From Clostridium cadaveris (GTDB taxonomy: Bacteria; Bacillota; Clostridia; Clostridiales; Clostridiaceae), in the NCBI RefSeq assembly GCF_020911725.1, contig NZ_CP076620.1, positions 2,422,501-2,486,500 on the forward strand: a stretch of DNA of 64,000 nt, given 5' to 3'. Shown here one piece after another: positions 54,305 through 63,886 of the stretch (its first letter is position 1; every line of letters starts with the position of its first letter). The notes beneath the pieces were generated by a model. It was not told the origin of the DNA and did not search any database. It was given only the letters and a program-made list of their open reading frames with translations. Made by a program: the position numbers and the translations under genes.

Positions 54305-55249
54305 ATGAAATTCAATGTAGTCGTAATTACAAAGAAAAATCTAATAAAAATAATAGTATGCATAGTATCTATATTAGCACTTTTAGCTTTACTTTTAGGT
54401 GTGAAATATTTAAAAAGTAGTAAAGATACATTTAGTCTTGTAAGTTCTAAAGAAAGCAGTTTTAAAGAAGATTTTAATGGAGATGGAAGCAATGATGTGT
54501 TGTACATAAAAACCAATGATACAAAATATTATATGGAAATGTGCAGCGGAAATTTAACTATACCGATAAAGTCTAAAGATGAGAAAACTTCTTTAGGAAA
54601 ATATGATTCTCTTTGGCCATTAAAAATAACATTTTTAGACGCAGATAGAGATAGAATTCCTGAAATATATCTACAATCATCCGAGGATAACATTGCAATA
54701 CAACATATTTTCTTATATGATGATGATAATTTTAAAGATTTATTATGTACAAACAATAATATTTTAGGATTTTTAGATTATAATAATGGAAAAACTCCTA
54801 AAATAATTTCTGGAAGTTACTCTAGAGGTACTCTTGATTTAGGATATTATATATTGAAAAATAAAGCTTTAAAAAATTATAGTTTTAATAGTGATGCATT
54901 ACCTGGCGGCAACATAATAAAGAGCTTTATCTTGTATATGGAATCTTTACCTTATGGTGAAGAGAATATGCCGAACATATTCTTTTCTGGTTTGAGCGGA
55001 AATGCCTTATCAGCAATAGGAAAAGTAAGTGCTGAAAGTATGGCTATAAAGTTTGAAGATGGCTATTTTCATGATACAAAATGGAATAAAAACGGCGAGC
55101 CCTCTGAAATAATCTGGACCATCAACCTAAAAAATACTCCTAAAAATCCAAGCTCTTCTCCTAAAAATTACACTCTTAATGTCATACTAAACGAAGATAC
55201 TGCAAGCAATAATCAATTAAGAATAAGTGCTATTTACGAAAAAAAATAA
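54305..55249 (+). CDS. secreted or membrane-anchored FG-GAP/VCBS-like protein
   Basis: 314 residues from the ATG at 54305, behind a GGGGGTG ribosome site; an earlier ATG overlaps that site. A single N-terminal hydrophobic segment (about 12-35) anchors an external domain. EDFNGDGSNDVLYI and FLDADRDRIPEIYL are calcium-binding loops of the FG-GAP/VCBS type, spaced about 60 residues apart, followed by a large unassigned domain. The gene overlaps a minus-strand terminator at its stop. Function unknown. Confidence 0.7.
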   Translation: MKFNVVVITKKNLIKIIVCIVSILALLALLLGVKYLKSSKDTFSLVSSKESSFKEDFNGDGSNDVLYIKTNDTKYYMEMCSGNLTIPIKSKDEKTSLGKYDSLWPLKITFLDADRDRIPEIYLQSSEDNIAIQHIFLYDDDNFKDLLCTNNNILGFLDYNNGKTPKIISGSYSRGTLDLGYYILKNKALKNYSFNSDALPGGNIIKSFILYMESLPYGEENMPNIFFSGLSGNALSAIGKVSAESMAIKFEDGYFHDTKWNKNGEPSEIIWTINLKNTPKNPSSSPKNYTLNVILNEDTASNNQLRISAIYEKK

Positions 55250-55331
55250 AAGGGCCGCCATAGCGGCCCAAAGGGGGATGGGGGGTTTTAGCTAAAAATT
55301 GTTTTTAGCTATAGGAGTTTAACTCCTATTT
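55240..55331 (-). ncRNA. candidate C-rich small RNA with three hairpins
   Basis: On the minus strand: hairpin ATAGGAGTT/AACTCCTAT (55311-55329), hairpin TAGCTAAAAA/TTTTTAGCTA (55289-55311), then a single-stranded CCCCCCATCCCCC (55273-55285). It ends in a GC-rich terminator GGGCCGC/GCGGCCC (55252-55269) with a TTTTATTTTTTT tail. No minus-strand gene lies upstream within reach, so the terminator needs its own transcript. The promoter is weak by eye. Alternatively these are only plus-strand leader hairpins. Confidence 0.45.
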
Positions 55332-55343
55332 ACATTATTATTA

Positions 55344-55371
55344 TTGACTTGTCTTTAACTTTATATACATT
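55344..55371 (+). promoter_or_regulatory. bactofilin promoter
   Basis: -35 TTGACT (55344-55349), 16-base spacer, -10 TACATT (55366-55371), 30 bases before the start codon, with AAGGAGGTG as the ribosome site. Confidence 0.55.
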
Positions 55372-55400
55372 TTTAGTTTAAAAATTTAAGGAGGTGCCAT

Positions 55401-55778
55401 ATGTTTAATAATGAAAGGGATATAAAAAAATCTCCCGAAATACAAACTTTAATTGGAGTTGAATGCAAAATTGTAGGTAATCTTAATGGTGAAGGTCTCA
55501 TCAAGATTGATGGAACCATCCAGGGTGACACAGATTGGATGGATGACATAATTATAGGTGAAAGTTCAAACTACTCCGGAAATATCTCATGCAAAAATGC
55601 TGTTATAGAGGGGGTAGTTACTGGTAACGTAACCTGTGAAAACAATCTTTTGATAGAGCCTTCTGGCAAACTTATAGGAAATGTAACCGTAAAAAATTTA
55701 GAGATTGCAAAGGGAGGATTTTTCGATGGAAAATGCACTATGATTGCTGAAATGCCAAAAAATGATCTTATAGAATAA
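55401..55778 (+). CDS. bactofilin family protein (polymer-forming cytoskeletal)
   Basis: 125 residues. After a short N-terminal tail the sequence runs as a right-handed beta-helix with regular six-residue turns: CKIVGNLNGEGLIKIDGTIQ, then NISCKNAVIEGVVTGNVTCE and GKLIGNVTVKNLEIAKGG. Bactofilins polymerise on the inner face of the membrane and place wall or envelope proteins. It is convergent with, and shares a terminator with, a Met/Asn-repeat protein gene. Confidence 0.9.
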   Translation: MFNNERDIKKSPEIQTLIGVECKIVGNLNGEGLIKIDGTIQGDTDWMDDIIIGESSNYSGNISCKNAVIEGVVTGNVTCENNLLIEPSGKLIGNVTVKNLEIAKGGFFDGKCTMIAEMPKNDLIE

Positions 55779-55780
55779 AA

Positions 55781-55808
55781 AGAAGAGTTTCCAAAAGAAA
55801 CTCTTTAA
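55781..55808. terminator. bidirectional terminator of bactofilin and Met/Asn-repeat genes
   Basis: AAGAGTTTC/GAAACTCTT stem with a 5-base loop. It overlaps the stop of the minus-strand gene. Confidence 0.8.
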
Positions 55809-56290
55809 TCATTAAGTTCTCCATTTGAATACATTTGTATCACTTTATCTATTATGCCTACTTTATCTGAAGGCATAAAAGGTCTTAAAGCATTTAAAAG
55901 CTGCATTGTGCTATCTTCATAAACCGTATCATTGATATTATTGTTACCTAAATTTATATCATTTAGGTTTACTCCATTAGATGTTAACGCACCTAAAAGA
56001 GAACCTAACTGACTAAAATCTGCACTACCTAGCATATCAAAGAAAGGATTTCCTGTTGATGGATTTTGATTAAATGGCATCGGCCCTCCATTGGGCTGAT
56101 TCATGTTTCCATTCATCATATTAGGTTGGTTCATGTTCCCATTCATCATGTTTCCGTTCATCATATTAGGATTCATCATATTAGGATTCATCATGCTTGG
56201 GTTCATATTAGAACCCATCATTCCAGGAGGATACATGGCACTATTATCCATAATAGGTTCCGGACTTCTGTGTCTTTTATGTTTTCCCAT
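55805..56290 (-). CDS. Met/Asn/Pro-repeat protein, putative spore or surface component
   Basis: 161 residues. A basic start (GKHKRHRS) is followed by a run of about eight five-residue repeats (MMNPN, MMNGN, MNQPN; residues 28-67), then a Asn/Gly-rich region. A helical end holds QLLNALRPFMPSDKVGIIDK, a motif seen in many small firmicute proteins of unknown role. AGGAGGT lies 11 bases before the ATG. It is the last gene in a group of three odd membrane/surface proteins. Function unknown. Confidence 0.75.
   Translation of the reverse strand: MGKHKRHRSPEPIMDNSAMYPPGMMGSNMNPSMMNPNMMNPNMMNGNMMNGNMNQPNMMNGNMNQPNGGPMPFNQNPSTGNPFFDMLGSADFSQLGSLLGALTSNGVNLNDINLGNNNINDTVYEDSTMQLLNALRPFMPSDKVGIIDKVIQMYSNGELND
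56090..56209 (-). repeat. 15-bp coding tandem repeats (Met-Met-Asn-x-Asn)
   Basis: About eight 15-bp units code for MMN(P/G)N or MNQPN. They are in frame, so length changes by slippage would keep the reading frame. Confidence 0.8.
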
Positions 56291-56317
56291 AAATGTAATT
56301 TACCTCCTAATAAATAT

Positions 56318-56346
56318 ATTTTTTTGGAGGGCATTAAGCCCTCCAA
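56318..56346 (-). terminator. terminator between the two low-complexity genes
   Basis: TTGGAGGGC/GCCCTCCAA stem with a 5-base loop, then AAAAAAATATA on the plus strand (T-run on minus), after the 56373-56732 gene. Confidence 0.85.
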
Positions 56347-56372
56347 TAACTTACTTAATTCAAATGCTAATA

Positions 56373-56732
56373 TTAGCAGCCAAAGCCACAACCTCTATTA
56401 TTTCCGCAGCCAAATCCGCCACAGCACCAGAATAAAAGTATTAAAGTTAAAGCATTTCTATTCTCTAATAATCCAGTGTTTCCTAAGATTAACAAGAATA
56501 GTAATAGTGTGCATATTCCACCGCCGCCAAATCCACCGCAGAAAGATCCATTTCCACATCCTGCATTGTTATACATTGGCATTTGCATTGGCATATATGA
56601 TGGAGCAGTATTTTGCGCTACAGGCATACATACTGGAGCCATCCTTACTGGATTCATTTGATATAATGGTCCGCAAACTGGTGTTGCATTACATGAACAG
56701 TTACAACAACAATTGTTTTTACACTTTGACAT
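56373..56732 (-). CDS. Cys/Gly-rich membrane protein, putative spore or surface component
   Basis: 119 residues with a dense cysteine start (CKNNCCCNCSCN), a Met/Pro-rich middle, a Gly-rich stretch (GGFGGGG), then one hydrophobic segment (ICTLLLFLLILGNTGLL) and a Cys/Gly end (CCGGFGCGNNRGCGFGC). GGGAGGGG precedes the ATG. Such Cys-rich, self-associating proteins are typical of spore coats and exosporia. No family name can be given. The role is inferred from composition and from neighbouring bactofilin. Confidence 0.7.
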   Translation of the reverse strand: MSKCKNNCCCNCSCNATPVCGPLYQMNPVRMAPVCMPVAQNTAPSYMPMQMPMYNNAGCGNGSFCGGFGGGGICTLLLFLLILGNTGLLENRNALTLILLFWCCGGFGCGNNRGCGFGC

Positions 56733-56819
56733 CTTAACCCCTCCCTGTGGTTTTGTTTTGTATTTTTGAACCTTAGTTTTTAATACAATAAACTAATTAT
56801 TTGTTTTTTAATTCTGCTC

Positions 56820-57380
56820 TTAGTCTGTAAAGTCTACCTCATCACAGCTATCATAGTTATCTTCTTTTACTCTTGCTCCTGAAGCAGCAGCGGTGGCGCT
56901 ACAAGAAGAATTGTTTCCAAAACATCCTCCGTTGTTACCCAATCCAGTAAATAAAAGAAGTATGATTATCCATATCCACCATGAATTATTGCATCCATTG
57001 TTGCAATTATTATTACAATTTTGTGGCATACAATAATTATAGCCTACTGGTTGCATATAGTATAAATCATTCTCTTTCTTACTCTTCTTAGAAGATTCAC
57101 AGCAGCAGCAACATGGATCATAATAAGTGTAGTATGGTGCATATGGGTTTACATTGTAGTTTCCACAGCAAGTATTCCCATTGTTTCCTCCACAATTATT
57201 ATTGCATCCACAATTATTATTGCCTCCAAATCCTCCATTCCAGAAAAGCAATAGTAGGATGATCCATATTATAGGACTATTGGCTCCATTATTTCCAGAG
57301 CAGCAGCCTGCTAAAGCGTTAAGTGTGTTTTTATCCATTTTACCTCCAGCAAAGCCATTTAAAATGCTTGTTACATCCAC
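56820..57380 (-). CDS. Asn/Gly/Cys-rich two-span membrane protein, putative spore or surface component
   Basis: 186 residues from a GTG at 57380, with AAGGAGG before it; the ATG at 57398 overlaps that site. Two near-repeats of a Trp-bearing hydrophobic segment (SPIIWIILLLLFWNGGFGGN and SWWIWIIILLLFTGLGNN) are separated by Asn/Gly/Cys-rich stretches, including a CCCCCESS cluster. The acidic tail is DEVDFTD. The N-terminal ILNGFAGGKMDKNTLNALAG recalls small helical firmicute proteins. It probably spans or lines a membrane. Confidence 0.7.
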   Translation of the reverse strand: MDVTSILNGFAGGKMDKNTLNALAGCCSGNNGANSPIIWIILLLLFWNGGFGGNNNCGCNNNCGGNNGNTCCGNYNVNPYAPYYTYYDPCCCCCESSKKSKKENDLYYMQPVGYNYCMPQNCNNNCNNGCNNSWWIWIIILLLFTGLGNNGGCFGNNSSCSATAAASGARVKEDNYDSCDEVDFTD

Positions 57381-57496
57381 TTTACTTCCTCCTTCCATAT
57401 TTTTTTTATTTTGTCTTTTGTTTTATAATATATACTATTCTTGTAAGTATATTTTGACACAAAAAATTATTTCTATATTTTTTCCTTATTATATAT

Positions 57497-57613
57497 TTAT
57501 CTGATGTCTATACGTTGTAACGCTTCAACCTCTAGCAGTAGAAATGCCCATAGATAATAACACTTCTTAGCTTCATCAAGAATTGAAGCTTCACCTGAAA
57601 CTAAGAAGTCAGT
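57497..57613 (-). pseudogene. 38-codon gene remnant with nested hairpins
   Basis: An open frame without a start codon, closed by TAA at 57497, encodes VSGEASILDEAKKC and WAFLLLEVEALQRIDIR. In-frame stops precede it, so it looks like the C-terminal end of a deleted gene. The same DNA holds a stem ACTTCTTAG/CTAAGAAGT with AGCTTC/GAAGCT nested inside, so it could instead be a structured repeat. I cannot assign a family. Confidence 0.4.
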
Positions 57614-57622
57614 TTATTAAAA

Positions 57623-57670
57623 CAAAAAAACCAACTCAATTCTGTAATCAACAGATTGAATTGGTTTTTT
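57623..57670 (-). terminator. terminator of the lon-engB operon
   Basis: A long imperfect stem (AACCAA/TTGGTT with TCAA/TTGA and CTG/CAG) just after the engB stop, with long T-runs on the minus strand. Confidence 0.8.
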
Positions 57671-57679
57671 CTATATATT

Positions 57680-58264
57680 TTATTCTAGATTTCCAAAGAT
57701 CTCATCATTAAGCTGTTCTACACCTTTTTTATTTAAGGATGAGAAGAATATAAGCTTATTTTCCGGCTTCAGCTTTAATGTTTCCCTTATGATCTTTTCA
57801 CATTTAAATTTTTCATTGTTAGATATCTTATCACTTTTTGTTGCTACTACTACAACTTCATATCCATAGTGAATAATCCATTCATACATAATAACATCGT
57901 CAGCTGTAGGTTTGTGTCTACAGTCTACTAAAAGAACAACCCTTTTTAAAGGCTCTCTTCCATGAAGATAATCTTCTATAATCTTTCCCCAGCCCTGTTT
58001 TTCAGTTTTTGAAACCTTAGCGTAACCATAGCCAGGGAGGTCAACTAAATAGAATTCATCATTTACAAAGAAAAAGTTCACAAGTCTAGTTCTTCCTGGA
58101 GTTCCACTAACCTTTGCAAGTTTTTTTCTATTTGTTATGGAATTTATTAAAGAAGATTTTCCCACATTAGATCTGCCTACAAAAGCTACTTCTGGATATC
58201 CATCTATAGGATATTGATTCTTCTTTACAGCAGATGTTATAAATTCTGATTTTTTTATTTGCAT
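57680..58264 (-). CDS. engB: ribosome biogenesis GTPase EngB/YsxC
   Basis: 194 residues. G1 GRSNVGKSS (about 30-38), G3 DLPGYG, and G4 TKSD are clear, with GTPGRT as the switch I region. EngB acts in late assembly of the 50S subunit. It overlaps the end of lon by 10 bases and is part of the lon operon, an arrangement common in Firmicutes. Confidence 0.95.
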   Translation of the reverse strand: MQIKKSEFITSAVKKNQYPIDGYPEVAFVGRSNVGKSSLINSITNRKKLAKVSGTPGRTRLVNFFFVNDEFYLVDLPGYGYAKVSKTEKQGWGKIIEDYLHGREPLKRVVLLVDCRHKPTADDVIMYEWIIHYGYEVVVVATKSDKISNNEKFKCEKIIRETLKLKPENKLIFFSSLNKKGVEQLNDEIFGNLE

Positions 58265-60582
58265 ATTTCTTCACCAACCAATGCGTTATTTAGAACTTCA
58301 TCTATTTTATCAGCTAATACAAATTTAACCTTACTTTTAACTGATTTAGGTATATCATTTACATCTTTTTCATTGTCTTTTGGAATTATTATAGTTCTAA
58401 CTCCTGATCTATATGCTGCTAATGCTTTTTCCTTTAGCCCTCCTATTGGAAGAACTTTCCCTGTTAAGGTTATTTCTCCTGTCATAGAAACATCATGCTT
58501 AACTTTTTTCTTTCCTAAAGCTGAGACTAAAGCTGTTGTCATAGTTATTCCAGCTGATGGTCCATCTTTAGGAACCGCACCTTCTGGTACATGGATGTGT
58601 ATATCCTTATTTTTGTAAAACTCTGCGTCTATGCCATATGATTTAGATTGTGAACGTACTAAAGAATATGCCGTTTTCGCTGATTCCTGCATTACATCTC
58701 CAAGTTGTCCTGTAAGCTCAAGCTTACCACTTCCATCCATTACAGATACTTCTACAGGAAGAATATCTCCACCATAAGCAGTCCAAGCCATCCCTGTTAC
58801 TACTCCAATTTTATCCTCATTGTCTATGGAGTCCCTCTTGAATATTTCTGGCCCTAAATACTTTCTAATGTGATTTTGAGTTATCAACAATTGATTTTTA
58901 TTGTTTTTAATCATATCAGTTATAGCTTTTCTAATAACTGACCCTATCTTTCTCTCAAGACTTCTTACTCCAGATTCTCTCGTATAGCTTTCTATAATAA
59001 GATTTATTGAAGTATCATTTATTTTTATCTTTTCCTCTTCTATTCCATGCTCTTTTAATTGCTTAGGAACAAGATATCTCTTGCATATATTAAACTTCTC
59101 TTCATGAGTATATCCTGATACCTCTATTATCTCCATTCTATCTAAAAGAGGTCTTGGAATTGTATCTAAGGTGTTTGCAGTCAATATAAACATAACTTCT
59201 GATAAATCCATATCAACTTCTAAAAAATGATCTCTAAAGGTTGAGTTTTGTTCCGAATCCAAGACCTCTAAAAGGGCATCTCCTGGGTTTCCTCTAAAGT
59301 CACTGCTCATCTTGTCAATTTCATCTAATAAGAAAAGTGGATTTTTAGATTTTGCTTCTTTCATTCCATAAGCAATTCTTCCAGGTATAGCCCCTACATA
59401 AGTCCTTCTATGGCCTCTGATTTCAGCTTCATCCCTAACGCCGCCTAAAGACATTCTTACAAAATTTCTATTTAGAGCCCTAGCTACTGATTTTGCTATT
59501 GAAGTTTTGCCGACACCTGGAGGTCCCACCAAGCATAATATAGGTCCTTTAAGACTACCCTTTATACTCTTTACTGCTAAATACTCTATTATTCTCTCCT
59601 TAACATCTTTAAGTCCATAGTGGTCCTCATCTAATACTTTTTTTGCATCTTTAATATCGATATGCTCATCTGTCTTCTCATTCCAAGGAAGTTCTAAAAT
59701 CCAATCTAAATATGTTTTTATAGTTCCTCCCTCTGCAGAGTACGGTCCATTATTTTTAAGCTTATTAAGTTCATAAAGAGCTTTCTTTTCTATATCTTTT
59801 GGCAATTTGGCCTTTGTAATCTTATTTTTATATTTTTTTACTTCTTTTTTAATTTCGTCCTCTTCACCAAGTTCTTCTTGTATAACCTTAAGTTGCTCTC
59901 TTAAAAAATATTCTTTTTGAGCCTTATCAATATTCCCCTTAACTTTAGTTGAAATTTTCTTTTCAAGTTTCAAAATCTCTACTTCGTTATCTATTATGAC
60001 TATTAGTCTCTCTATTCTTTCTTTGACATTGAGAATTTCCAAAAGTTCCTGTTTAAGCTCTTGCTTTAAAGTCATATATGCACTTACAGTATCAATAGCT
60101 TTTGATAAATCATCAAACTCATCAACATTTATTATGGCTTCTTCTGGCAAAGTACCTGAAAGCTTTACATAATCTTCAAAATGAACTTTTAAAGTTCTAA
60201 GCAAAGCTTCCTTCTCTTTTTCATCTTCATTCTCATCTTCTATTATATCTATTGCAACCTTATAGAATGGTTTACTTTCCTCAAAGCTTGAAATTTTCGC
60301 CCTTTTAATACCTTCTACCAATACCCTTACAGTATCTCCTGGCAGCTTTAAGATTTGTTTTATAGTACATAATGTACCTATATCATATATATCTTCTGGT
60401 GTAGGTTCTTCTTCCTTTGCTTCCTTTTGCGCTGCTAAAAATATTTCTTGCCCATTTAGCATAGCATCTTCAAGTGCTAAAATTGATTTTTCTCTACCCA
60501 CATCAAAATGAAGTATCATATAAGGAAAAACTATCATGCCTCTTAAAGGAATTAAAGGAAAAATATTTTTTGTAGTCTCCAT
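58255..60582 (-). CDS. lon: ATP-dependent protease Lon (LonA type)
   Basis: 775 residues. N-terminal substrate domain (1-200) and helical region, then the AAA+ module with [12 protein letters not shown] (about residue 355), and the protease domain with catalytic Ser in [11 protein letters not shown] and Lys in GLKEKALAA. Lon degrades misfolded and regulatory proteins. It is followed directly by engB and preceded by lonB. Length and order are normal. Confidence 0.97.
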   Translation of the reverse strand: METTKNIFPLIPLRGMIVFPYMILHFDVGREKSILALEDAMLNGQEIFLAAQKEAKEEEPTPEDIYDIGTLCTIKQILKLPGDTVRVLVEGIKRAKISSFEESKPFYKVAIDIIEDENEDEKEKEALLRTLKVHFEDYVKLSGTLPEEAIINVDEFDDLSKAIDTVSAYMTLKQELKQELLEILNVKERIERLIVIIDNEVEILKLEKKISTKVKGNIDKAQKEYFLREQLKVIQEELGEEDEIKKEVKKYKNKITKAKLPKDIEKKALYELNKLKNNGPYSAEGGTIKTYLDWILELPWNEKTDEHIDIKDAKKVLDEDHYGLKDVKERIIEYLAVKSIKGSLKGPILCLVGPPGVGKTSIAKSVARALNRNFVRMSLGGVRDEAEIRGHRRTYVGAIPGRIAYGMKEAKSKNPLFLLDEIDKMSSDFRGNPGDALLEVLDSEQNSTFRDHFLEVDMDLSEVMFILTANTLDTIPRPLLDRMEIIEVSGYTHEEKFNICKRYLVPKQLKEHGIEEEKIKINDTSINLIIESYTRESGVRSLERKIGSVIRKAITDMIKNNKNQLLITQNHIRKYLGPEIFKRDSIDNEDKIGVVTGMAWTAYGGDILPVEVSVMDGSGKLELTGQLGDVMQESAKTAYSLVRSQSKSYGIDAEFYKNKDIHIHVPEGAVPKDGPSAGITMTTALVSALGKKKVKHDVSMTGEITLTGKVLPIGGLKEKALAAYRSGVRTIIIPKDNEKDVNDIPKSVKSKVKFVLADKIDEVLNNALVGEEICK

Positions 60583-60694
60583 CTTTCTCCCTCATTTCTG
60601 CTATTATGAAATAAAATTCATGTCTCTTTATTATTATACAATAAAGCTATTATAATATTATATAGTATATTATATTTCTTATCAATTAAAGTAC

Positions 60695-60730
60695 ACGAAA
60701 AAATATAGGCTTCTTTCATTTAGAAGCCTA
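60695..60730 (-). terminator. terminator of lonB
   Basis: TAGGCTTCT/AGAAGCCTA stem with a 7-base loop and a T-run. The TAG stop codon of lonB is inside the stem. Confidence 0.85.
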
Positions 60731-62419
60731 AAATTCACTATTTATTGTTTTTCCAGTTGGTATTCCAAAGTGTAAACTTTCCTTTTTAGATAAATTAAGT
60801 TCGTGAACTTTCTCTTTCATTATGGATAATTGAAGAACTTCTTCAATTTTTTCCACAGGAATTATCTTTACACCTTCCATCCTGCTAAAACTTTCACTCC
60901 AATTTTCTTTAGGTATTATGATTGTCTCTGCTCCAGCTTTTTTTGCTGCATTTATCTTTGCCGTAACTCCACCTATAGGTTTTACAAATCCTTGAAGAGA
61001 TATTTCTCCTGTCATAGCAACTTTATTGTTTACTAAAGCATTATTTACAGCACTATATAGAGCTGTTGCTATAGTTATACCAGCTGATGGTCCATCTACA
61101 GGCATTCCTCCTGGGAAGTTCACATGAAGGTCATAGTTATCACATTGTATTCCAAAATTATTTTCTAAAACGCTAAGGACATTTTCTATAGAACATCCTG
61201 CTGTACTTTTCCTTTTTGATTTTTTCGTTGAGCTACCAAACTCTTCTTCTTCAATTATACCTGTTACTCTCAATTTTCCCTTTCCATCTTCACATCTATG
61301 ACTTGTAGCCTCAACTTCAAGCAACGTTCCCATATTTGCTCCATATACAGCAAGTCCGTTAACATATCCAACTCTAGGTTCTTTTTCTATTAACTTTTCA
61401 GGTCTTGGTGAATACTGTCCATTCTCTATAACCCACTCAACATCTTCTATACCTATTTCCATCCTATCATCATTTGTAGCTATTCCTACACATAACTGTA
61501 CTAAATTCACAACTTCTCTTCCATTTGTACAGTATCTGCTCAAAAGCGCTAAAGCGCCATCTTCTATAGATAAATTTACTTTTTTTATGACATTCAGTGC
61601 TATTTCTTCTATTTCATCTGGAAGAAGCGCTCTAAAATATATCTCCACACATCTAGATCTTATTGCCGCTGGAATATCCTCTGGATTTCTAGTAGTAGCT
61701 CCAATAAGTCTAAAATCTGCTGGAAGTCCATTATCAAATATTTCTTTAATGTAATTAGGCATATTAGGATCTTCTGAACTATAATATGCACTGTCTAAAA
61801 ATACCTTTCTATCCTCCATAACCTTTAAAAGTTTATTTAACTCTATAGGATGCAGTTCTCCAATCTCATCTATAAAGAGTATCCCGCCGTGAGCCTTTGT
61901 TACTGCTCCAGGCTTAGGCTGAGGTATACCGGCTATTCCAAGAGAACCTGCTCCTTGATATATAGGATCGTGAACTGAACCTATAAGAGGGTCTGCTATC
62001 CCCCTATCATCAAATCTTATTGTAGTCGCATCCATCTCTATAAATTTAGCACTATCATTAAATGGTGAATACATATTACTTCTTGCTTCTTCTAGTACCA
62101 ATCTAGCCGCAGCAGTCTTCCCTACACCTGGTGGCCCATAAATAATAACGTGCTGAGGATTTGGCCCACACAAAGCAGCTTTTAAAGCTCTTAATCCTTT
62201 TTCCTGACCAACTATTTCATTAAATGATTTTGGTCTGCTTTTTTCTGCTAAAGGCTCTGTAAGCTTTATGTTTCTCATTATCATAAGCTTATTCATTTCC
62301 TTTTTATTTTCTCTATCTATAACAGTTTTTTGACTTTTTTGTCCTTTCAAAGCATTAAAAAAATAAAGCCCCATAATTACAGTTAAAACAAACTGTAAAA
62401 TCATAAAAACTTCTACCAT
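60728..62419 (-). CDS. lonB: Lon-like protease LonB, membrane-anchored
   Basis: 563 residues. An N-terminal hydrophobic segment (about 5-22) anchors it; the AAA+ module has [13 protein letters not shown] (about residue 100) and LFIDEIGELH, and the protease domain has [12 protein letters not shown] (Ser) and VTAKINAAKKAG (Lys). LonB works in the forespore during sporulation in Bacillus. It lacks the LonA N-terminal domain. It lies between clpX and lon as in other clostridia. Confidence 0.94.
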   Translation of the reverse strand: MVEVFMILQFVLTVIMGLYFFNALKGQKSQKTVIDRENKKEMNKLMIMRNIKLTEPLAEKSRPKSFNEIVGQEKGLRALKAALCGPNPQHVIIYGPPGVGKTAAARLVLEEARSNMYSPFNDSAKFIEMDATTIRFDDRGIADPLIGSVHDPIYQGAGSLGIAGIPQPKPGAVTKAHGGILFIDEIGELHPIELNKLLKVMEDRKVFLDSAYYSSEDPNMPNYIKEIFDNGLPADFRLIGATTRNPEDIPAAIRSRCVEIYFRALLPDEIEEIALNVIKKVNLSIEDGALALLSRYCTNGREVVNLVQLCVGIATNDDRMEIGIEDVEWVIENGQYSPRPEKLIEKEPRVGYVNGLAVYGANMGTLLEVEATSHRCEDGKGKLRVTGIIEEEEFGSSTKKSKRKSTAGCSIENVLSVLENNFGIQCDNYDLHVNFPGGMPVDGPSAGITIATALYSAVNNALVNNKVAMTGEISLQGFVKPIGGVTAKINAAKKAGAETIIIPKENWSESFSRMEGVKIIPVEKIEEVLQLSIMKEKVHELNLSKKESLHFGIPTGKTINSEF

Positions 62420-62502
62420 TTATATACAATTCTCCTTTCTAAAGCTAATATTTGTATTATTGTCTTAATAAGTGAATTATATTCCAATGAATTTAAATTT
62501 TA

Positions 62503-62545
62503 CAAAAAAAATGATGCCCTTTCTTTTCATAGTAGGACATCATTA
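62503..62545 (-). terminator. terminator of clpX
   Basis: AATGATG with CCT pairs with AGG and CATCATT around a 13-base loop, with a T8 run on the minus strand. Confidence 0.8.
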
Positions 62546-62555
62546 CCTTAATATA

Positions 62556-63851
62556 TTATGCTGTTTCTATGTCTTTTTTAGTCTTTACTTTTTTGCCTTT
62601 TATCTGAGGTCTTTTTTGTCCTTCAATTTTAAGGACTTCTGGTTTTTTAGTTTCAATTGTATCTTTTGTAACTGTAACCTTTGTTATTTCCTCATCTGAA
62701 GGGATATCAAACATAATATCTCCCATAGCCTCTTCTATTATAGCTCTTAATCCTCTAGCACCAGTATTTCTACTTATAGCTTCATCAGCTATCTTGTCTA
62801 ATGCATCTTCTGAGAATTCTAATTCAACATTATCAATCTCAAAAAGCTTTTTATACTGTTTTACTAAAGCATTTTTAGGTTCTTGCAATATTCTAACCAA
62901 AGTACTCTTTTCTAAAGCATCTAAAGTAACTATTATAGGAAGTCTTCCTACAAATTCAGGAATTAATCCAAACTTTAGAAGGTCTCCTGGCATAACTTCC
63001 TTTAGAATCTTTCCTAAGTCCTTTTCAGTTTTGGATTGAATATCCGCTCCAAATCCCATTGCACTTTTTCTAGTTCTCTTTTCAATTATTGTATCAACTC
63101 CATCAAAAGCTCCTCCACAAATAAATAGTATATTACTTGTATTTATTTGTATAAACTCTTGATGTGGATGTTTTCTTCCACCTTGTGGAGGTACTGATGC
63201 TACAGTTCCTTCTAAAATCTTTAAAAGCGCCTGCTGTACACCTTCTCCTGATACATCTCTAGTTATAGATGGATTTTCTGACTTTCTAGCAATCTTATCT
63301 ATCTCATCTATATATATAATACCTTTTTCTGCTCTTTCAACATCATAATCGGCATTTTGTATAAGCTTAAGTAGTATATTCTCTACGTCTTCTCCTACAT
63401 ATCCTGCTTCTGTCAATGTAGTTGCATCGGCAATAGCAAAAGGAACATTTAAAAATTTAGCAAGAGTCTGAGCTAGCAAAGTCTTACCGCATCCTGTAGG
63501 TCCTAAAAGTAATATATTACTTTTTTGTAATTCTACATCATTATCAGATTCATTAGAATTTATTCTCTTATAGTGGTTATATACTGCTACTGCAAGAGAT
63601 CTTTTTGCCTTTTCTTGACCTATTATATACTGATCAAGATAATTTTTAATTTCTGCTGGTTTTGGTAACGTTCCAGTATTAACATGAGTAGTTTCTTCAA
63701 ACTCCTCAGCAATTATTTCAGAACATAATTCTATGCACTCATCACATATATAAACACCTGGTCCAGCTATAAGTCTTTTTACTTGCTCTTGGTTCTTACC
63801 ACAAAATGAGCATTTTAATTGTTTTTTATCATCATACTTCACCATTGTCAC
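62556..63851 (-). CDS. clpX: ATP-dependent Clp protease ATP-binding subunit ClpX
   Basis: 431 residues. The N-terminal zinc-binding domain has KCSFCGKN and [10 protein letters not shown]. The AAA+ module has [12 protein letters not shown] (about residue 118), Walker B IIYIDEID and the SIT/arginine finger region, with the IGF loop (IGxE-like MGFGADI) that docks ClpP. ClpX unfolds substrates and feeds them to ClpP, whose gene lies directly upstream. Confidence 0.97.
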   Translation of the reverse strand: MTMVKYDDKKQLKCSFCGKNQEQVKRLIAGPGVYICDECIELCSEIIAEEFEETTHVNTGTLPKPAEIKNYLDQYIIGQEKAKRSLAVAVYNHYKRINSNESDNDVELQKSNILLLGPTGCGKTLLAQTLAKFLNVPFAIADATTLTEAGYVGEDVENILLKLIQNADYDVERAEKGIIYIDEIDKIARKSENPSITRDVSGEGVQQALLKILEGTVASVPPQGGRKHPHQEFIQINTSNILFICGGAFDGVDTIIEKRTRKSAMGFGADIQSKTEKDLGKILKEVMPGDLLKFGLIPEFVGRLPIIVTLDALEKSTLVRILQEPKNALVKQYKKLFEIDNVELEFSEDALDKIADEAISRNTGARGLRAIIEEAMGDIMFDIPSDEEITKVTVTKDTIETKKPEVLKIEGQKRPQIKGKKVKTKKDIETA

Positions 63852-63886
63852 ACCTCACTAATAAGGTCATCTAAGAACTTCTTCTT

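Noticed and set aside
55273-55285. G-quadruplex in the plus-strand GGGGGATGGGGGG
   Set aside because: Only two long G tracts are present, so an intramolecular quadruplex is not well supported.
56090-56209. CRISPR-like array of short repeats
   Set aside because: The repeats are contiguous 15-bp coding units without spacers.
56066-56737. Long plus-strand frame rich in His and Ile
   Set aside because: It is the antisense of the Met/Asn repeats and of the next low-complexity gene; no ribosome site and no sensible protein.
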